Virus record (IMG/VR): IMGVR_UViG_3300049629_000825
Location: 1-36,983 of that record
Length of the DNA: 36,983 nt
Direction: 5' to 3' (one strand)
Source of the DNA: a virus
Shown here: piece after piece, positions 13,402 to 21,589 of the stretch
Numbering within the stretch: position 1 is the stretch's first letter
Layout of the letters: the number at the start of each line of letters is the position of its first letter
The notes under the pieces: generated by a model
What the model saw: the letters and a program-made list of their open reading frames with translations, nothing else
What the model was told of the DNA's origin: nothing
The model's database searches: none
Program-made: the position numbers and the translations under genes

Positions 13402-15172
13402 TTGCGTTTTGAACCGGCCTTGAGTAAACGGCTGACCCGGCCAGAATGCCGCCAGTGATTGCGCCCACCGCCAGCGGGTCTGTTCCTATTTGCATTGCGC
13501 CACCCCCCAGCCCGCCCACTGTAAGCAGCGACCGAATTGGCGTTCCGCTATCGGGAACAGTTGGCGGCAAAACCGTCATGGCGGCGTCTGTAAGGTCTTG
13601 CATGAGAGCATTGCCCTCAGAATAGGCCCTGTTACTTGCCGAGGTGTCGGTCGCTTGCACGGCGCTGTTAAGCTGCGGCGCCGTAAACCGGCCATCGGTG
13701 CGGGCCGTGGCGGTCATCTGCGATGCTTTGCGGATGCGAACCAGATTGGCCGTGGCTTCGTCCGCAGCCCTCACGCCAGCAAATGCAGTCGGGTCGGTGC
13801 GTTGCATAAGGCCGCCGACCTCAGATCGGAGGTCGATAAGAGCATCTCGCAGGAACCGTTGGGCTGGAGCGTTGGCCGATCCGGCATCAGCGGCGCGGAT
13901 GGCCGCCCCAAGGTCTGCGTCTATGGCTTTCCACGCCTGCCCGTCGATTGGACCCGCCAGGCGGGTGGTTACATCATCCACAAACGACATAAGGTCGCCA
14001 CGCAAAGCGGGCGGAACCCGTGGGGACGCGGCGACCGATTGAACACCCGCCGCAAACTGCTGATCGGGTGCAACCATTACGCCCGTTAGGGCGCGGTCGT
14101 AGGCGTTGCCAATTGCCGCAGTTACATCGCGCACGCCTTCACGGCCTACGGTTTGCGCCCGCCCACCCTGAATAGGCGCAAGCCCGCGACTAAGGGCCGC
14201 CTCGTCAAATGTATCGATTCCTCTGATTTGAGCCGACCTGATAGAATCGCCGAGAATGGGGATAGACGTTAAGCTGTCCTCCAATCGCTGGGCGGCTCCA
14301 CCCATCATCTGCCCTGGCGTAAGCAGAACGCCCTCATCCGACAAACGGCGGGCGTTACTTCTCGGCGCCGCACGGCGGGTGGCGGCGCTACGCGCTAACG
14401 CATTTCCGCCAGCGGCCAACGTCGAGCCAAGACCAAACGCTAAGGCAGTCTCACGCGCGGCGCCGGGAATCCGCTCCGGGAACGAGCCCTCCTGACGACC
14501 AAGAGCAAAGGGGGCATTTTGCGCCGCCGCCGTAGCACCAACCGCGAGGGGATTGGTAAACCCTACCCCGCTTGGGCGACCAGCCAAAGCTATGCCCACG
14601 CCCGTAGCCAGAGCGTTAGCGACCGGCTTGCGGCGGGCGTAGGACGCCTGCTGTTCTTGCTCAAAATCCATGCGGGCCTGACCCGCGACACGGGCCGGAA
14701 CCTGCACCGGCTTACCCATTGCGCGCCGAACAAGGTTTCCCGCGCCTTGCAGCGCGAAGTCCACGCCGTAGCCCATCTCGTCAAAGACGCCCGTTGATCT
14801 GGCGGCCTGCGTGAAAAAGTCGTCAGACGGCGCGGATTGGCGAAGGCCGAACGGCAGGGGCGCTGGCGTGTCCAGCTTGGCGATGCGCTCGCGCGCCTTG
14901 CCATAAGCTTCCCGCTCATTCGCAGGAATAACGATGGGATTTCCTTGCGGCCTGCCATCGGGTTTCGTCAGGCCGTTGACATTCTGGCGGACGTTGCCGC
15001 GAGCGTCACGGTAGAACGCGTCTTTGGGGATGCTTACGCCTTTGTAGCCGCCCGACAGGTCAAACGGCTTTGCGCGGGTTCCCTCACCCTTGAGGCGCGA
15101 CGGCTGCGGGATCGGCGTGAAACCGCCGCTAGTGGGCGCTTGATCGCCCTGGGGGATCGGAGTGAAGGCCAT
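13208..15172 (-). CDS. Ejection (injection) protein, P22 gp16/gp20-like
   Basis: 654 aa, ATGA overlap with the gene before. The N-terminus repeats FTPIP (residues 3-7 and 18-22), common on podovirus internal virion proteins. Residues about 165-275 contain several Ala/Gly-rich hydrophobic stretches, and the rest is helical and Ala-rich, as expected for proteins expelled with DNA to form a conduit across the envelope. Position as third protein after the gp7-like gene matches the 7-20-16 cluster of P22. Assigned from context and composition; no enzymatic motif seen. Confidence 0.7.
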   Translation of the reverse strand: MAFTPIPQGDQAPTSGGFTPIPQPSRLKGEGTRAKPFDLSGGYKGVSIPKDAFYRDARGNVRQNVNGLTKPDGRPQGNPIVIPANEREAYGKARERIAKLDTPAPLPFGLRQSAPSDDFFTQAARSTGVFDEMGYGVDFALQGAGNLVRRAMGKPVQVPARVAGQARMDFEQEQQASYARRKPVANALATGVGIALAGRPSGVGFTNPLAVGATAAAQNAPFALGRQEGSFPERIPGAARETALAFGLGSTLAAGGNALARSAATRRAAPRSNARRLSDEGVLLTPGQMMGGAAQRLEDSLTSIPILGDSIRSAQIRGIDTFDEAALSRGLAPIQGGRAQTVGREGVRDVTAAIGNAYDRALTGVMVAPDQQFAAGVQSVAASPRVPPALRGDLMSFVDDVTTRLAGPIDGQAWKAIDADLGAAIRAADAGSANAPAQRFLRDALIDLRSEVGGLMQRTDPTAFAGVRAADEATANLVRIRKASQMTATARTDGRFTAPQLNSAVQATDTSASNRAYSEGNALMQDLTDAAMTVLPPTVPDSGTPIRSLLTVGGLGGGAMQIGTDPLAVGAITGGILAGSAVYSRPVQNAINAIYRASTPGAARAAFGQLQAQAARNPALGSLVDQIGQELGLLPSSSSGRPSTPERQPEPMTR

Positions 15173-16944
15173 CAGTTGAGCCGCCCATATTGACCGTCAG
15201 CGGTGATGACGTAAGAGCCGGGGCGGGCGCGCTCTAACGCCTTGAGCGTGGCCGCATCCTTGGCAATGAATGGGTTAGCTGCCGATCCGCGCGGCTTGCT
15301 GGTGTCGAGCTTGACGACGGAACCGTCCGGCAGCGTAAAACCGTCCGTTTTGCCGCGCTGCTGGGCCGTCATAGCCGCTTCTGACGCCTCACGCGGGCGG
15401 CCACCAACACCCCTTTGCGGCCCGGCAGGAATGCGGGCCTGGATGGTCGTATCGGGCAGGCCAAGCTCCGTCGCATAGCCCTGAAACTGGGCGACTTGCT
15501 GGTCGTAGCGACTTTTGCGGGATTGGTAGATGGTTCCCGCCGTAGTGACGAATTGCTGGCGCTGCGCGGGCGCCAGGCGCTGACCATTTAGCGCCTTGTT
15601 ATAGGCGTTGATGACCTGATCGGGCAGCCCGGCGCTGTTTTGCGCCGTGGCAAACTCACCTTCGCGGACCACTGAACCGGGGTCCAGCATCTTCATGTAG
15701 GCGAAGATCATGGACATATCATTTGCGGCGCTGGCCGGGGCGCTGGCGATGCTTGAAATGATGTCGTAGCTCGCCGCCACGTCATTGAACGCCTTCACGT
15801 CCGCGTTCTGCTCAAACTCTTTGCGAAGCGCCACGCGGTCTTTCGGCGTAGCCCCGGCACCGCCCAATACGTCGGGCTTGCCGTCCGCGCCAATCCACAC
15901 GGGCGAATCGCCAGGAATGCCAAGCTGCGCCCGCTCCTGCGGGCTCGCCATTCGGCCCGCTGGTTTTGGAGCGCCGCTGGCGACTAACTGCGGACCAGAG
16001 CCCCGCAAGCCACCACCCGGAGGCGACCAGTTCGGCCCCGGCTCAACATGGTATGAATCGTTTTCAGGGTGATAGATCACATCATAACCCGCCCCCATTC
16101 GAGCGCGCACCGATGCAATCACCGCTTCTGGTTGCTGGCCGGGGGCGGTGAAGTCAAGCGCCGCACCTTGGCGGTGATAGGTGTCTTTGGCCGATAGCGG
16201 GAGGCCCGCGATCTCAGCCTCCGAACGCGGGTTCGGACTTCCCAGCTTCAGACCGGGGATGCCCTGCAACTGCCCCATAATATACTGGCCGACTTCCGGC
16301 GAGCGTGGCGATACTCCCCCACCACCCGGCGATGGCTGACCGCCGCGCGGAATTGCATAAAGGTTTTCTCCGGGGCCGACTTGCTGGTAAACCGGGTCAG
16401 GCTCACGAAGGACGGTGAAATCCCCCGTGGATTCATTGCCACGGCCCACGCCGCCCGCGCCCAGATTCATGAACTGGTAGTCTATCTTTTTCGCCTCGGC
16501 GCCCATCGCCGTAAGCAACAGCCGCACATTCTCCCGCGTCTTGGGAGCCGCATCAACGCGGGCCATCATTTCGGGATCAAGCGTCTCAACGAGGTAGGGC
16601 CGCAGGACTGATTGATAGGCCCCATCAATCTGATCGTCTGGCAAATCGGCCATTCCGGTCAGGATTGCTATTCCCTTTTGCGCGCGTTCCCCGGCGGCTT
16701 TCTTCGCCGCTTCCGCTTGTGCCGCTTGCTGGCCCATTTCCCGGTCCTGCACGCCGAATTGACGCTGCTGGACGGCCATACCCTCATCGAGCATCCCGCG
16801 CCCGTAGAGCGCGTCCTGAGCGCCCTGGTAGTTGCCCCCGGCGAGCGCGTTGCCAGCCTGACGACGCGCGCCGTCCTGCGCTTGTCCTTCGAGGAGGTTG
16901 TAGGCGTCCCGATACCCGGCGAGCGGGTTGATAAGTTCAGGCAT
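15172..16944 (-). CDS. Ejection protein with an embedded M15-like peptidase fold
   Basis: 590 aa. The first 160 residues are helical and Gln/Ala-rich (QAAQAEAAKKAAGERAQKG), typical of internal virion proteins. A compact middle region (about 215-302) resembles M15/VanY-type peptidases: SEAEIAGLPLSAKDTYHRQG leads into AALDF, giving H257-x6-D264, then H299 in SYHVEP. Zinc ligands seem intact, so it could open peptidoglycan during DNA entry. Gly/Pro-rich linkers flank that region, and the C-terminal 250 residues are helical. It lies between the gp7-like and gp16-like genes. Confidence 0.7.
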   Translation of the reverse strand: MPELINPLAGYRDAYNLLEGQAQDGARRQAGNALAGGNYQGAQDALYGRGMLDEGMAVQQRQFGVQDREMGQQAAQAEAAKKAAGERAQKGIAILTGMADLPDDQIDGAYQSVLRPYLVETLDPEMMARVDAAPKTRENVRLLLTAMGAEAKKIDYQFMNLGAGGVGRGNESTGDFTVLREPDPVYQQVGPGENLYAIPRGGQPSPGGGGVSPRSPEVGQYIMGQLQGIPGLKLGSPNPRSEAEIAGLPLSAKDTYHRQGAALDFTAPGQQPEAVIASVRARMGAGYDVIYHPENDSYHVEPGPNWSPPGGGLRGSGPQLVASGAPKPAGRMASPQERAQLGIPGDSPVWIGADGKPDVLGGAGATPKDRVALRKEFEQNADVKAFNDVAASYDIISSIASAPASAANDMSMIFAYMKMLDPGSVVREGEFATAQNSAGLPDQVINAYNKALNGQRLAPAQRQQFVTTAGTIYQSRKSRYDQQVAQFQGYATELGLPDTTIQARIPAGPQRGVGGRPREASEAAMTAQQRGKTDGFTLPDGSVVKLDTSKPRGSAANPFIAKDAATLKALERARPGSYVITADGQYGRLN

Positions 16945-17657
16945 TAGATGCTGCTCCGCGCCCAGATATTCGGGATAGGCTGGGGGTATCCGCCGACGCC
17001 GGTATGGGCTCCGGGGTTAGACGCCCCGCCAAAACCCCCGAACCCGCCGTAGTTTTGCAGGCCCCAGCCGATAGCCCCGGCCAACTGTCCCGCGCCCTGC
17101 GCCCGAGCGTTGGCCTGATAATATGCCGAGTTGCCTTGCGCCTGTGCGTTGTTCATTAGCGCGTTGCTGGAATTGTTCGCGTAGTTGGACCCGGCCTGTT
17201 GATTGGCCGTGTTTGCCGCTTGACCCACACCGGCAAGGCCAGATTGGCGGTTCCACCAGTTGCCAAACTCGTTCGACGCCGTGTTTTGCGCGTAGTCGTT
17301 CAGGCCCCGCAAAGCCGAGCCGCTGTTCAGAAGGCCGTTGACCGCACGGTTTTGCGTCACACCTTCAAGCCCGGCATTCATGCGGAACTGATAGTCGGGC
17401 GATGCCTGGAAGTTGGCGTTCGGGTCGGCGAGTTGCCCCAGCGCATTGACCCCGGCGAGCCGCCACGGCTCCTGATCGGCGCGGGTCTGGTTGTATTGCT
17501 CGCGCTGAAGCTGGAGGGTCTGATTGGTGGCGCTCTGTTGGGCGCTCGCCGCCTTCTTTGCGGCTTTCGATTGTTGGCTTGCGCCATACAGGGCCGCACC
17601 GCCCGCAATGGCGCTAGAGGCGACAACCGCCGCAGCAATGCTGGAAAAAATAGCCAT
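16944..17657 (-). CDS. DNA ejection protein, P22 gp7-like
   Basis: 237 aa. A hydrophobic N-terminus (FSSIAAAVVASSAIAGGAALYGASQ) is followed by a Gln/Asn/Ala-rich helical body (QQSATNQTLQLQREQYNQTR; the phrase EPWRLAGVNALGQL) and a Gly-rich tail. This is characteristic of the small ejection proteins of P22-like phages, where 'P.r.aG..Al..L' repeats. It enters the host envelope with the DNA. Start and stop overlap neighbours closely. Confidence 0.75.
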   Translation of the reverse strand: MAIFSSIAAAVVASSAIAGGAALYGASQQSKAAKKAASAQQSATNQTLQLQREQYNQTRADQEPWRLAGVNALGQLADPNANFQASPDYQFRMNAGLEGVTQNRAVNGLLNSGSALRGLNDYAQNTASNEFGNWWNRQSGLAGVGQAANTANQQAGSNYANNSSNALMNNAQAQGNSAYYQANARAQGAGQLAGAIGWGLQNYGGFGGFGGASNPGAHTGVGGYPQPIPNIWARSSI

Positions 17658-18064
17658 TACAGCCTCTTCAAGAATGACATTTCGACCGGCTCATATCCGC
17701 CGCGTCGATAGATACGGGAAACCGCCGCAAGCCTTTCGTTGGCGAGCCCTGAGAACTGCACGGCTACCGCCCCGGCATCCTTGGCCCATGCCTCAAACGC
17801 CTGCCGAAGATCGGCCCCGCCGTTAGGCGCCCACCAGAAGAACTCCACCGCGACCACATGGGCCGGGTTGAAATACGTCGGGTTCAGAAGCCCGCCACAC
17901 ATCCCATCATCGGACAGAAACACCGCCCCGTGTTCGACCACATGAGAGACAAAAACGGCCACGGCTTCCGGGATGTATTCAACATCGGCAAACGGGGCCG
18001 TCGCGTGCAACAGCGCGCCAAGGCGGACAATCTCTGAAACGTCGTCCTGCGTTGCGCGCCTCAT
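17657..18064 (-). CDS. GNAT-family acetyltransferase
   Basis: 135 aa, GNAT length. It starts with RRATQDDVSEIVRLGALLHA (helix 1 of the fold), has VVAVEFFWWAPNGGADLRQA, where the acetyl-CoA-binding loop is expected, and ends with RLAAVSRIYRRGGYEPVEM, the usual 'yr..Gf...e' closing motif. It lies in the virion operon between the gp10-like gene and the ejection proteins, where GNAT genes often sit in alphaproteobacterial podoviruses (recall). Its target may be a virion or host protein; unknown. Confidence 0.75.
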   Translation of the reverse strand: MRRATQDDVSEIVRLGALLHATAPFADVEYIPEAVAVFVSHVVEHGAVFLSDDGMCGGLLNPTYFNPAHVVAVEFFWWAPNGGADLRQAFEAWAKDAGAVAVQFSGLANERLAAVSRIYRRGGYEPVEMSFLKRL

Positions 18065-18204
18065 GGCTCCAGCACCTCAATCCGGGTTTCGTGATCCGCC
18101 AGCAGCAACGCAATCTGCTCAAACCACGTCCGCCAAACGAGGGTCATTTGCCCCCGGTCATCGAACATCGGTTCAGACCAGGGCGGGAGCTTGGGGGCGG
18201 TCAT
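18061..18204 (-). CDS. 47-aa tail-associated small protein
   Basis: ATG at 18204 overlaps the gp10-like stop and its TGA overlaps the acetyltransferase start, so it fills the gap exactly. Sequence begins MTAPKLPPWSEPMFDDRGQM and ends with a helix (FEQIALLLADHETRIEVLEP). Short proteins with this 'P.LP.p...fd..G.mt..w..ff..i' form are common beside podovirus stabilisation genes. Probably a minor structural or assembly protein; specific role unknown. Confidence 0.65.
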   Translation of the reverse strand: MTAPKLPPWSEPMFDDRGQMTLVWRTWFEQIALLLADHETRIEVLEP

Positions 18205-19541
18205 CGCGCTTCGTTCACCGTCAGCCCATAGGGCGCAAACAGCACATCGCTCGAACAGCGGAACTCAAACACCCGGCCCGGCGGGTAGGTCATGCCCAAC
18301 TGCCACCAGCGAGCCCGTGGAAACACACCCACCGGCCCCAGATCAGCCGTGACCCAATCGGACCAATCCTGATTTTCGCGGTCAGTGTAGCGCATCTCCA
18401 CGACCGGCGTTCCGGCGTGGTCCTCGCCCCGTGAGGCGAACAATTCCGCGACGTTAATGCGCTGTCGGGCAATCGACGGCAGGAAGGCGCTGCAAATGCG
18501 CTCGATAGGGTCGCCGTCGTCCTTGTTTGCCGAGGCGTCAAACGTCCAGACCTGATTGGACGAACTGTCGCCGTAAACGCCCGCGTCCGCGCATTGAACC
18601 CGGAACACGTCCAGGCCAAACGATGACCATTCCGCCCAGGTCTTTTCCCGCACATCAAACGCCACGGTCGTGACGCCGGGGATGTTCAGGACGTAGAAGC
18701 TGCGGCCTACGGTCGGAACCTCCACAGAGGTCGCAAGGCTGATATCGGCGCACTGAGACAGGAACGCATCAATAGCCGGGGTGGACACCACTTCGGCAAC
18801 CGAACCCGTCCGATAGACCTTCAAGTCAGTCCGGTCGGCCCGTTGCGCCGTCCCCACCCAGAACAGGCCGTTATCAATCCGGCACGCGCTGTTTTGCGCC
18901 GCCGATCCAATGTCATACCGGCGACCGTTGTAGCGTTGGAACGGCGCCGCTGTATCGCCGGTCGGCCCCCACCATTCCGTCGAGCTTTCGCCGAAAAACA
19001 GCAGATCGTCGCCCAGCGTTTCCATACTGACGATGGCGTCAGGACTGCTTTCCGCCGTGGCGAAGTTCAGGTTGCCAATGTCGGTCGCGTCCCCGATTTC
19101 CGAGTAACGATACTTGCCCACATCCGCGATGGAATAGACAAACCGCCCCGCCGCAAACGCCACATCCGACACCAGATCGCTGTCGGGCATGGTGATGGTC
19201 GCTACAGTCGTTGTAACCAGATAGGCGACCCCATCGGCCACCATGACCAGTTCACTGTCGGACTGAGCAAACCGAATGCGCGACGTTCCCGCCAGAACCC
19301 CGATTTGCGTGCCGTCCCGAAACACCCGCGTCCCGCTGACGATGTAGCGCAAGCCCTGGTGTGTGGTGATGCAGCGGATCGGGCCAAACCCTATCGTGCT
19401 GCTTTCCACCAGCCCAGGTCGACTACGCCGCGCGCTATCGGTCGGACCTTCCGGGGTATTCTCCACATACATGTTGACGAGGCGAGCTTTTGCCAGCCCG
19501 GCCCGTCCGTAGGCTTGAGAGGAAAGCGGGAGAATTGGCAT
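18201..19541 (-). CDS. Packaged-DNA stabilisation protein, P22 gp10-like
   Basis: 446 aa (P22 gp10 is 472). The N-terminus has the family phrases AYGRAGLAKARLVNMYVENTP and SRPGLVE, and the body repeats beta-propeller-like strands, including AQSDSELVMVADGVAYLV and GDDLLFFGESSTEWWGPTGD, where a 'fF...t.e.w..tG' motif is diagnostic. In P22 this protein forms the lower ring of the tail machine and holds packaged DNA in the head. Order relative to the adaptor genes agrees. Confidence 0.85.
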   Translation of the reverse strand: MPILPLSSQAYGRAGLAKARLVNMYVENTPEGPTDSARRSRPGLVESSTIGFGPIRCITTHQGLRYIVSGTRVFRDGTQIGVLAGTSRIRFAQSDSELVMVADGVAYLVTTTVATITMPDSDLVSDVAFAAGRFVYSIADVGKYRYSEIGDATDIGNLNFATAESSPDAIVSMETLGDDLLFFGESSTEWWGPTGDTAAPFQRYNGRRYDIGSAAQNSACRIDNGLFWVGTAQRADRTDLKVYRTGSVAEVVSTPAIDAFLSQCADISLATSVEVPTVGRSFYVLNIPGVTTVAFDVREKTWAEWSSFGLDVFRVQCADAGVYGDSSSNQVWTFDASANKDDGDPIERICSAFLPSIARQRINVAELFASRGEDHAGTPVVEMRYTDRENQDWSDWVTADLGPVGVFPRARWWQLGMTYPPGRVFEFRCSSDVLFAPYGLTVNEAR

Positions 19542-19550
19542 GGGGGGCTA

Positions 19551-20198
19551 TTAGCCGCCCTTCGCGCGACTACGGGCCGCCATGGCGCGCGAGTTGTAGC
19601 GAGCCATGACCAGATCACGGCCACGTTGGGCGTTGGCGACCAGGGCGACCGGAGGCGTGTCGCTGTATTGCGGCGACAGAACGAGCGCCAGCATGTCGGC
19701 GAGCGCGGTGTGATAGGAAACGGGGAAGTAGGGCGTATCGGTCAGAGCCCAGTCCTGTTCGAGCGTCCAGCCCGCGTCCTCCCGGAAGAAGTAAACGCCC
19801 GCTGCGGAGTTGGTCGAAATCACCTGATTGGCGGACACATACGTTCCAACCGCCGTCGAAATCAGACGCCCGTTTGGCGCCAGCGTCAGGTTGTAAGTCG
19901 CAAGGTTGGCCTTCACGTCGGTGTAACCGATCCGCCAGCCGGGCTGCGGGTTGGCCGGAAAGGTCAGTGTGGCGGTGGCGCTCAGGGCGCACTGATAAGA
20001 CCCGCCATAAAGGCCCGTTGTCGAGGCCGTCAGGTTGAGCGCGTCAAGGCGGGGGCCGATTTCCTCGCCAAACATGCCCCGCTGAAGCCCGTTCAGGGCG
20101 TCCAGAGCGGCTTCCGATTGTTGGGGGGTAGGCTCGTGCCCGGCGTCCATAACGCCCGCAGAGCGCAGCGCCTGCTTGATGATCGCGCTAACCAGCAT
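19551..20198 (-). CDS. Head-tail adaptor, P22 gp4-like
   Basis: 215 aa. The first 45 residues (LVSAIIKQALRSAGVMDAGH, then EPTPQQSEAALDALNGLQRG) are the 'a...aLr..Gv...ge.ps..e..dAL..Ln' signature of podovirus adaptor proteins. A beta-rich insertion follows, and the C-terminal helix (SDTPPVALVANAQRGRDLVM) is also typical. It would dock below the portal and connect it to the tail. A second protein with a similar N-terminus is encoded just upstream, so the phage seems to have two related connector proteins. Confidence 0.75.
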   Translation of the reverse strand: MLVSAIIKQALRSAGVMDAGHEPTPQQSEAALDALNGLQRGMFGEEIGPRLDALNLTASTTGLYGGSYQCALSATATLTFPANPQPGWRIGYTDVKANLATYNLTLAPNGRLISTAVGTYVSANQVISTNSAAGVYFFREDAGWTLEQDWALTDTPYFPVSYHTALADMLALVLSPQYSDTPPVALVANAQRGRDLVMARYNSRAMAARSRAKGG

Positions 20199-20207
20199 GG
20201 CAGAGTC

Positions 20208-20789
20208 CTAGAAGTAGTTTGAGGGGGACGAGGCGCGTTCGGGCGCATCGAAGCGGTGAAGCAGGGCCAACGTCCCCTGCGCTTCCTGACGGCGAAGTTC
20301 AGGCGTAACCGCCATGCCGTTTTCATCACTCAGGCGAACGGCCAGCTTGGCTTCCAGACCCGAACGATACCGAACCGAGAGGGGGGCGAAGCTGCTAAGG
20401 GTCAGGCCCTCCAGCAGCGTCCAGGCTGCGTAGGCAGCGTCATAAATGTAGGTTGCCCGAGAGGTGGAGGCCACGTCCGTAACCATGACCACAGACCCGT
20501 CAAGCGGGGGGCGCTCTTCGCCGTCTTCCGGCGTGACTGTTTCCGGCAGGGTAACGGCTACAGCGTCTACCGTGGTGACGAGGATGCGGTCTTGCTCTTC
20601 CGCCTCGTAGTCACCGTCCACGGTTACGTCATTGAACCGCCCGAACGCGCCGCCCGCGACCAGTTCAAGGTAAACGTCTTGCAGAACCTGCAAGCCGCGA
20701 TCCATCTCGCGGGGGCGCACCTCGTCCAGATCGCGGGAAATCCCGGCCCGACGAAATGCGCCCTTTACGAGTTCGTCACAGGTCGCCAT
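20208..20789 (-). CDS. Second adaptor-like (gp4-type) connector protein
   Basis: 193 aa. The N-terminus (CDELVKGAFRRAGISRDLDE, then VRPREMDRGLQVLQDVYLEL) resembles that of the following adaptor gene, and the end (LSDENGMAVTPELRRQEAQG then TLALLHRF) matches the closing helices of connectors. The central segment is beta-rich (SVVMVTDVASTSRATYIYDA). Probably a paralogue or fast-evolving relative of gp4 that forms a second ring or the tail interface. Overlaps the preceding gene by 14 bases. Confidence 0.6.
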   Translation of the reverse strand: MATCDELVKGAFRRAGISRDLDEVRPREMDRGLQVLQDVYLELVAGGAFGRFNDVTVDGDYEAEEQDRILVTTVDAVAVTLPETVTPEDGEERPPLDGSVVMVTDVASTSRATYIYDAAYAAWTLLEGLTLSSFAPLSVRYRSGLEAKLAVRLSDENGMAVTPELRRQEAQGTLALLHRFDAPERASSPSNYF

Positions 20790-21042
20790 TGACCAGCGCC
20801 TTGAGTTTTTCCAGCCCGGCCTTGTGGTGATATTTCACGCCACGTTCGTCCAGGGTGGCCTTGATTTCTTCAATCGAGGCTTCCGGTTCACCGTCCCCGT
20901 CAGCATCCACCTCAAACGCCGGATTAGCGGCGAGTTTGGCGTTGCTGACCTCCACCCATTCCCCGAGAGGAAAGGATTGCTCGAACACGACGCAAACGGC
21001 GTCTTCGCCGTCCTCGCCGGAGCCGATGAACCGGACCCTCAT
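20776..21042 (-). CDS. Small protein with HeH/SAP-like C-terminus
   Basis: 88 aa. The first half is beta-rich (RVRFIGSGEDGEDAVCVVFE), and after an acidic linker (DADGDGEPEASIEE) the end (IKATLDERGVKYHHKAGLEK, then LKALV) resembles HeH/LEM/SAP-type helix-extended-helix motifs. Such small fusions occur after coat genes in many phages and may be head-completion or head-tail joining accessory proteins. The function is not known; HeH motifs often bind DNA. Confidence 0.6.
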   Translation of the reverse strand: MRVRFIGSGEDGEDAVCVVFEQSFPLGEWVEVSNAKLAANPAFEVDADGDGEPEASIEEIKATLDERGVKYHHKAGLEKLKALVNGDL

Positions 21043-21524
21043 CAGTTGAAAACGTAGAACACTTGGACGGTCAGAGCGCCCGTCCCGCCCGCGTTGGCCG
21101 CGACGTTGAACACGATCTGAATCGTGGTTTCAGCGTCAAACGACTTCGGCCCCGTGGCGAGCGTTCCATGCAGAGGGAGCAGAATGCCACCCTCCGGCAG
21201 GTAGTTCGTCACGGCGGTGCCGTTCAGGGCGCCGAAGTTGCCGAAGCCGTCCGGGTCCGCCGTAGCGCCAACGCCCGTTCCGCCGTTGGCCGCCCAGCCG
21301 ATATCGAAGTCCAGAACGCCCGTGCCGGTGTCGATGTCCTGACCGCGAACCCAACCGCCGATGACGGTAGCGCCCGCAGGAATCTTGCAGGCTTGCAGAA
21401 TGTCAGCCGCAGTGGGGTTGGTCGTTAGGGTATAGGTCCCATAGGCGACGTTGAGAACGCCCGCGCCAGCGAAACCGCTGACCGGGAAGTTAGCCGCCGC
21501 GCGGGCAGCCGTGAGAGTAGCCAT
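21042..21524 (-). CDS. Probable capsid decoration / minor structural protein
   Basis: 160 aa, beta-rich and Gly/Ala/Thr-rich (FAGAGVLNVAYGTYTLTTNP, then AGATVIGGWVRGQDIDTGTG and FDIGWAANGG), with no Cys pairs and no charge clusters. It directly follows the coat gene, and its C-terminus (ALTVQVFYVFN) looks like a packed strand. Proteins of this pattern follow N4-gp56-type coat genes and are usually structural. The decoration assignment is by position and composition. Confidence 0.6.
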   Translation of the reverse strand: MATLTAARAAANFPVSGFAGAGVLNVAYGTYTLTTNPTAADILQACKIPAGATVIGGWVRGQDIDTGTGVLDFDIGWAANGGTGVGATADPDGFGNFGALNGTAVTNYLPEGGILLPLHGTLATGPKSFDAETTIQIVFNVAANAGGTGALTVQVFYVFN

Positions 21525-21589
21525 GATGGCCTCCGATGCTCAGAAAAGGGAGGGCGAGCCGTCAGGCCCGCCCGTTAGGGGAAGACCGA

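Noticed and set aside
18843-20222. Long rightward open frame of 459 codons
   Set aside because: It runs antisense across the gp10-like gene, the gap and the adaptor gene, is Arg/Gly/Val-rich as GC-rich shadow frames are, and shows no domain.
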